Shown: piece by piece, positions 5,908 to 6,074 of the stretch
How positions within the stretch are numbered: the stretch's first letter is position 1
Layout of the letters: each line of letters begins with the position of its first letter
Assembly: GCA_937902115.1 (NCBI GenBank)
Contig: CALGSR010000478.1
Coordinates: 1-6,074, forward strand
Direction: 5' to 3'
Length of the DNA: 6,074 nt
Source of the DNA: an uncultured Bacillus sp.
Lineage (GTDB): Bacteria; Bacillota; Bacilli; Bacillales; Cytobacillaceae
Position numbers and translations under genes: made by a program
The notes under the pieces: model-generated
What the model was told of the DNA's origin: nothing
The model's input: the letters and a program-made list of their open reading frames with translations, nothing else
The model's database searches: none

Positions 5908-6074
5908 ATGAAAATTATTTTGAATGGAAAAGAGATTGAAACGGCATGCGAAACAGCTTTTGAAGTACGAGAACAAACTGGCAGCGCTACAGACATCGTA
6001 ATATTAAACGGCTTTCAAATTGCTAATGATAGCAAGCTAGCAGAAAATGATGTGCTGAACATCATCCGTAAAGG
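5908..6074 (+). CDS. thiF: ThiF-type ThiS adenylyltransferase, N-terminal ThiS-like domain (partial)
   Basis: Only the first 55 codons are present; the gene runs off the right edge. The visible part, beginning MKIILNGKEIE, forms a second ubiquitin-like module: VILNGFQI near residues 31-38 and KLAENDVLNIIRKG at 42-55 match the N-terminal ThiS-like domain that precedes the E1-like ATP-binding domain in the clostridial type of ThiF. It lacks a terminal Gly-Gly and does not stop, so it is not a second carrier. The full protein would be expected to adenylate the ThiS C-terminus. The Rossmann GxGxxG segment and the cysteines lie beyond the window and cannot be confirmed. The ATG at 5908 has GGGGGTGG 7 nt upstream, within the end of thiS. 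Thiazole synthase genes such as thiG and thiH would be the expected next genes. Confidence 0.8.
   Translation, partial: MKIILNGKEIETACETAFEVREQTGSATDIVILNGFQIANDSKLAENDVLNIIRK

Overview
The window looks like chromosomal DNA from a low-GC Gram-positive bacterium of the Bacillales (Bacillaceae-like). The evidence is an AT-rich base composition, strong G-rich Shine-Dalgarno sites, sigma-A type promoters, GTG starts, and the gene families present: an M20 amidohydrolase, a YtrA-type GntR regulator with its ABC transporter, and an ECF sigma factor. The thiamin genes at the right edge are of a type more familiar from Clostridia, so the exact genus is left open.

Layout from left to right. Positions 1-234 hold no recognisable gene. 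A promoter near 235-262 serves a forward M20 amidohydrolase (359-1540). It ends at a strong bidirectional terminator (1542-1582) shared with a convergent four-gene operon on the minus strand. In order of transcription that operon is a GntR/YtrA-family repressor (5374-4985), an ABC ATPase (4992-4090), a large ABC-2-like permease with a roughly 300-residue C-terminal soluble domain (4118-2142), and an ECF sigma factor (2103-1588). The first three genes overlap by 8 and 29 nt, and the sigma gene starts 38 nt after the permease stop. Upstream of the GntR gene lie a putative promoter, an inverted repeat resembling the known YtrA operator (5424-5448), and a run of four 9-bp tandem repeats (5400-5435).

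Divergent from this operon, on the plus strand, is the start of a thiazole (thiamin) biosynthesis operon. It has a TTGACA-N17-TAAGAT promoter, a compact hairpin terminator with an internal loop that matches the architecture of the thiS-motif/HMP-PP riboswitch (5623-5679), thiS (5710-5904), and the beginning of a thiF-type gene whose N-terminus is itself a ThiS-like ubiquitin-fold domain (5908 to the window edge).

The GntR operon most likely works as an envelope-stress or antibiotic-response module: the repressor controls its own operon, the ATPase and permease form the transporter or sensor, and the sigma factor could pass the signal on to other genes. No anti-sigma gene is next to the sigma gene, which is unusual. 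In the thiamin operon the leader RNA is likely to couple thiazole sulfur-transfer genes to the supply of the pyrimidine precursor. Function assignments come from sequence motifs and family knowledge; no database search was run.
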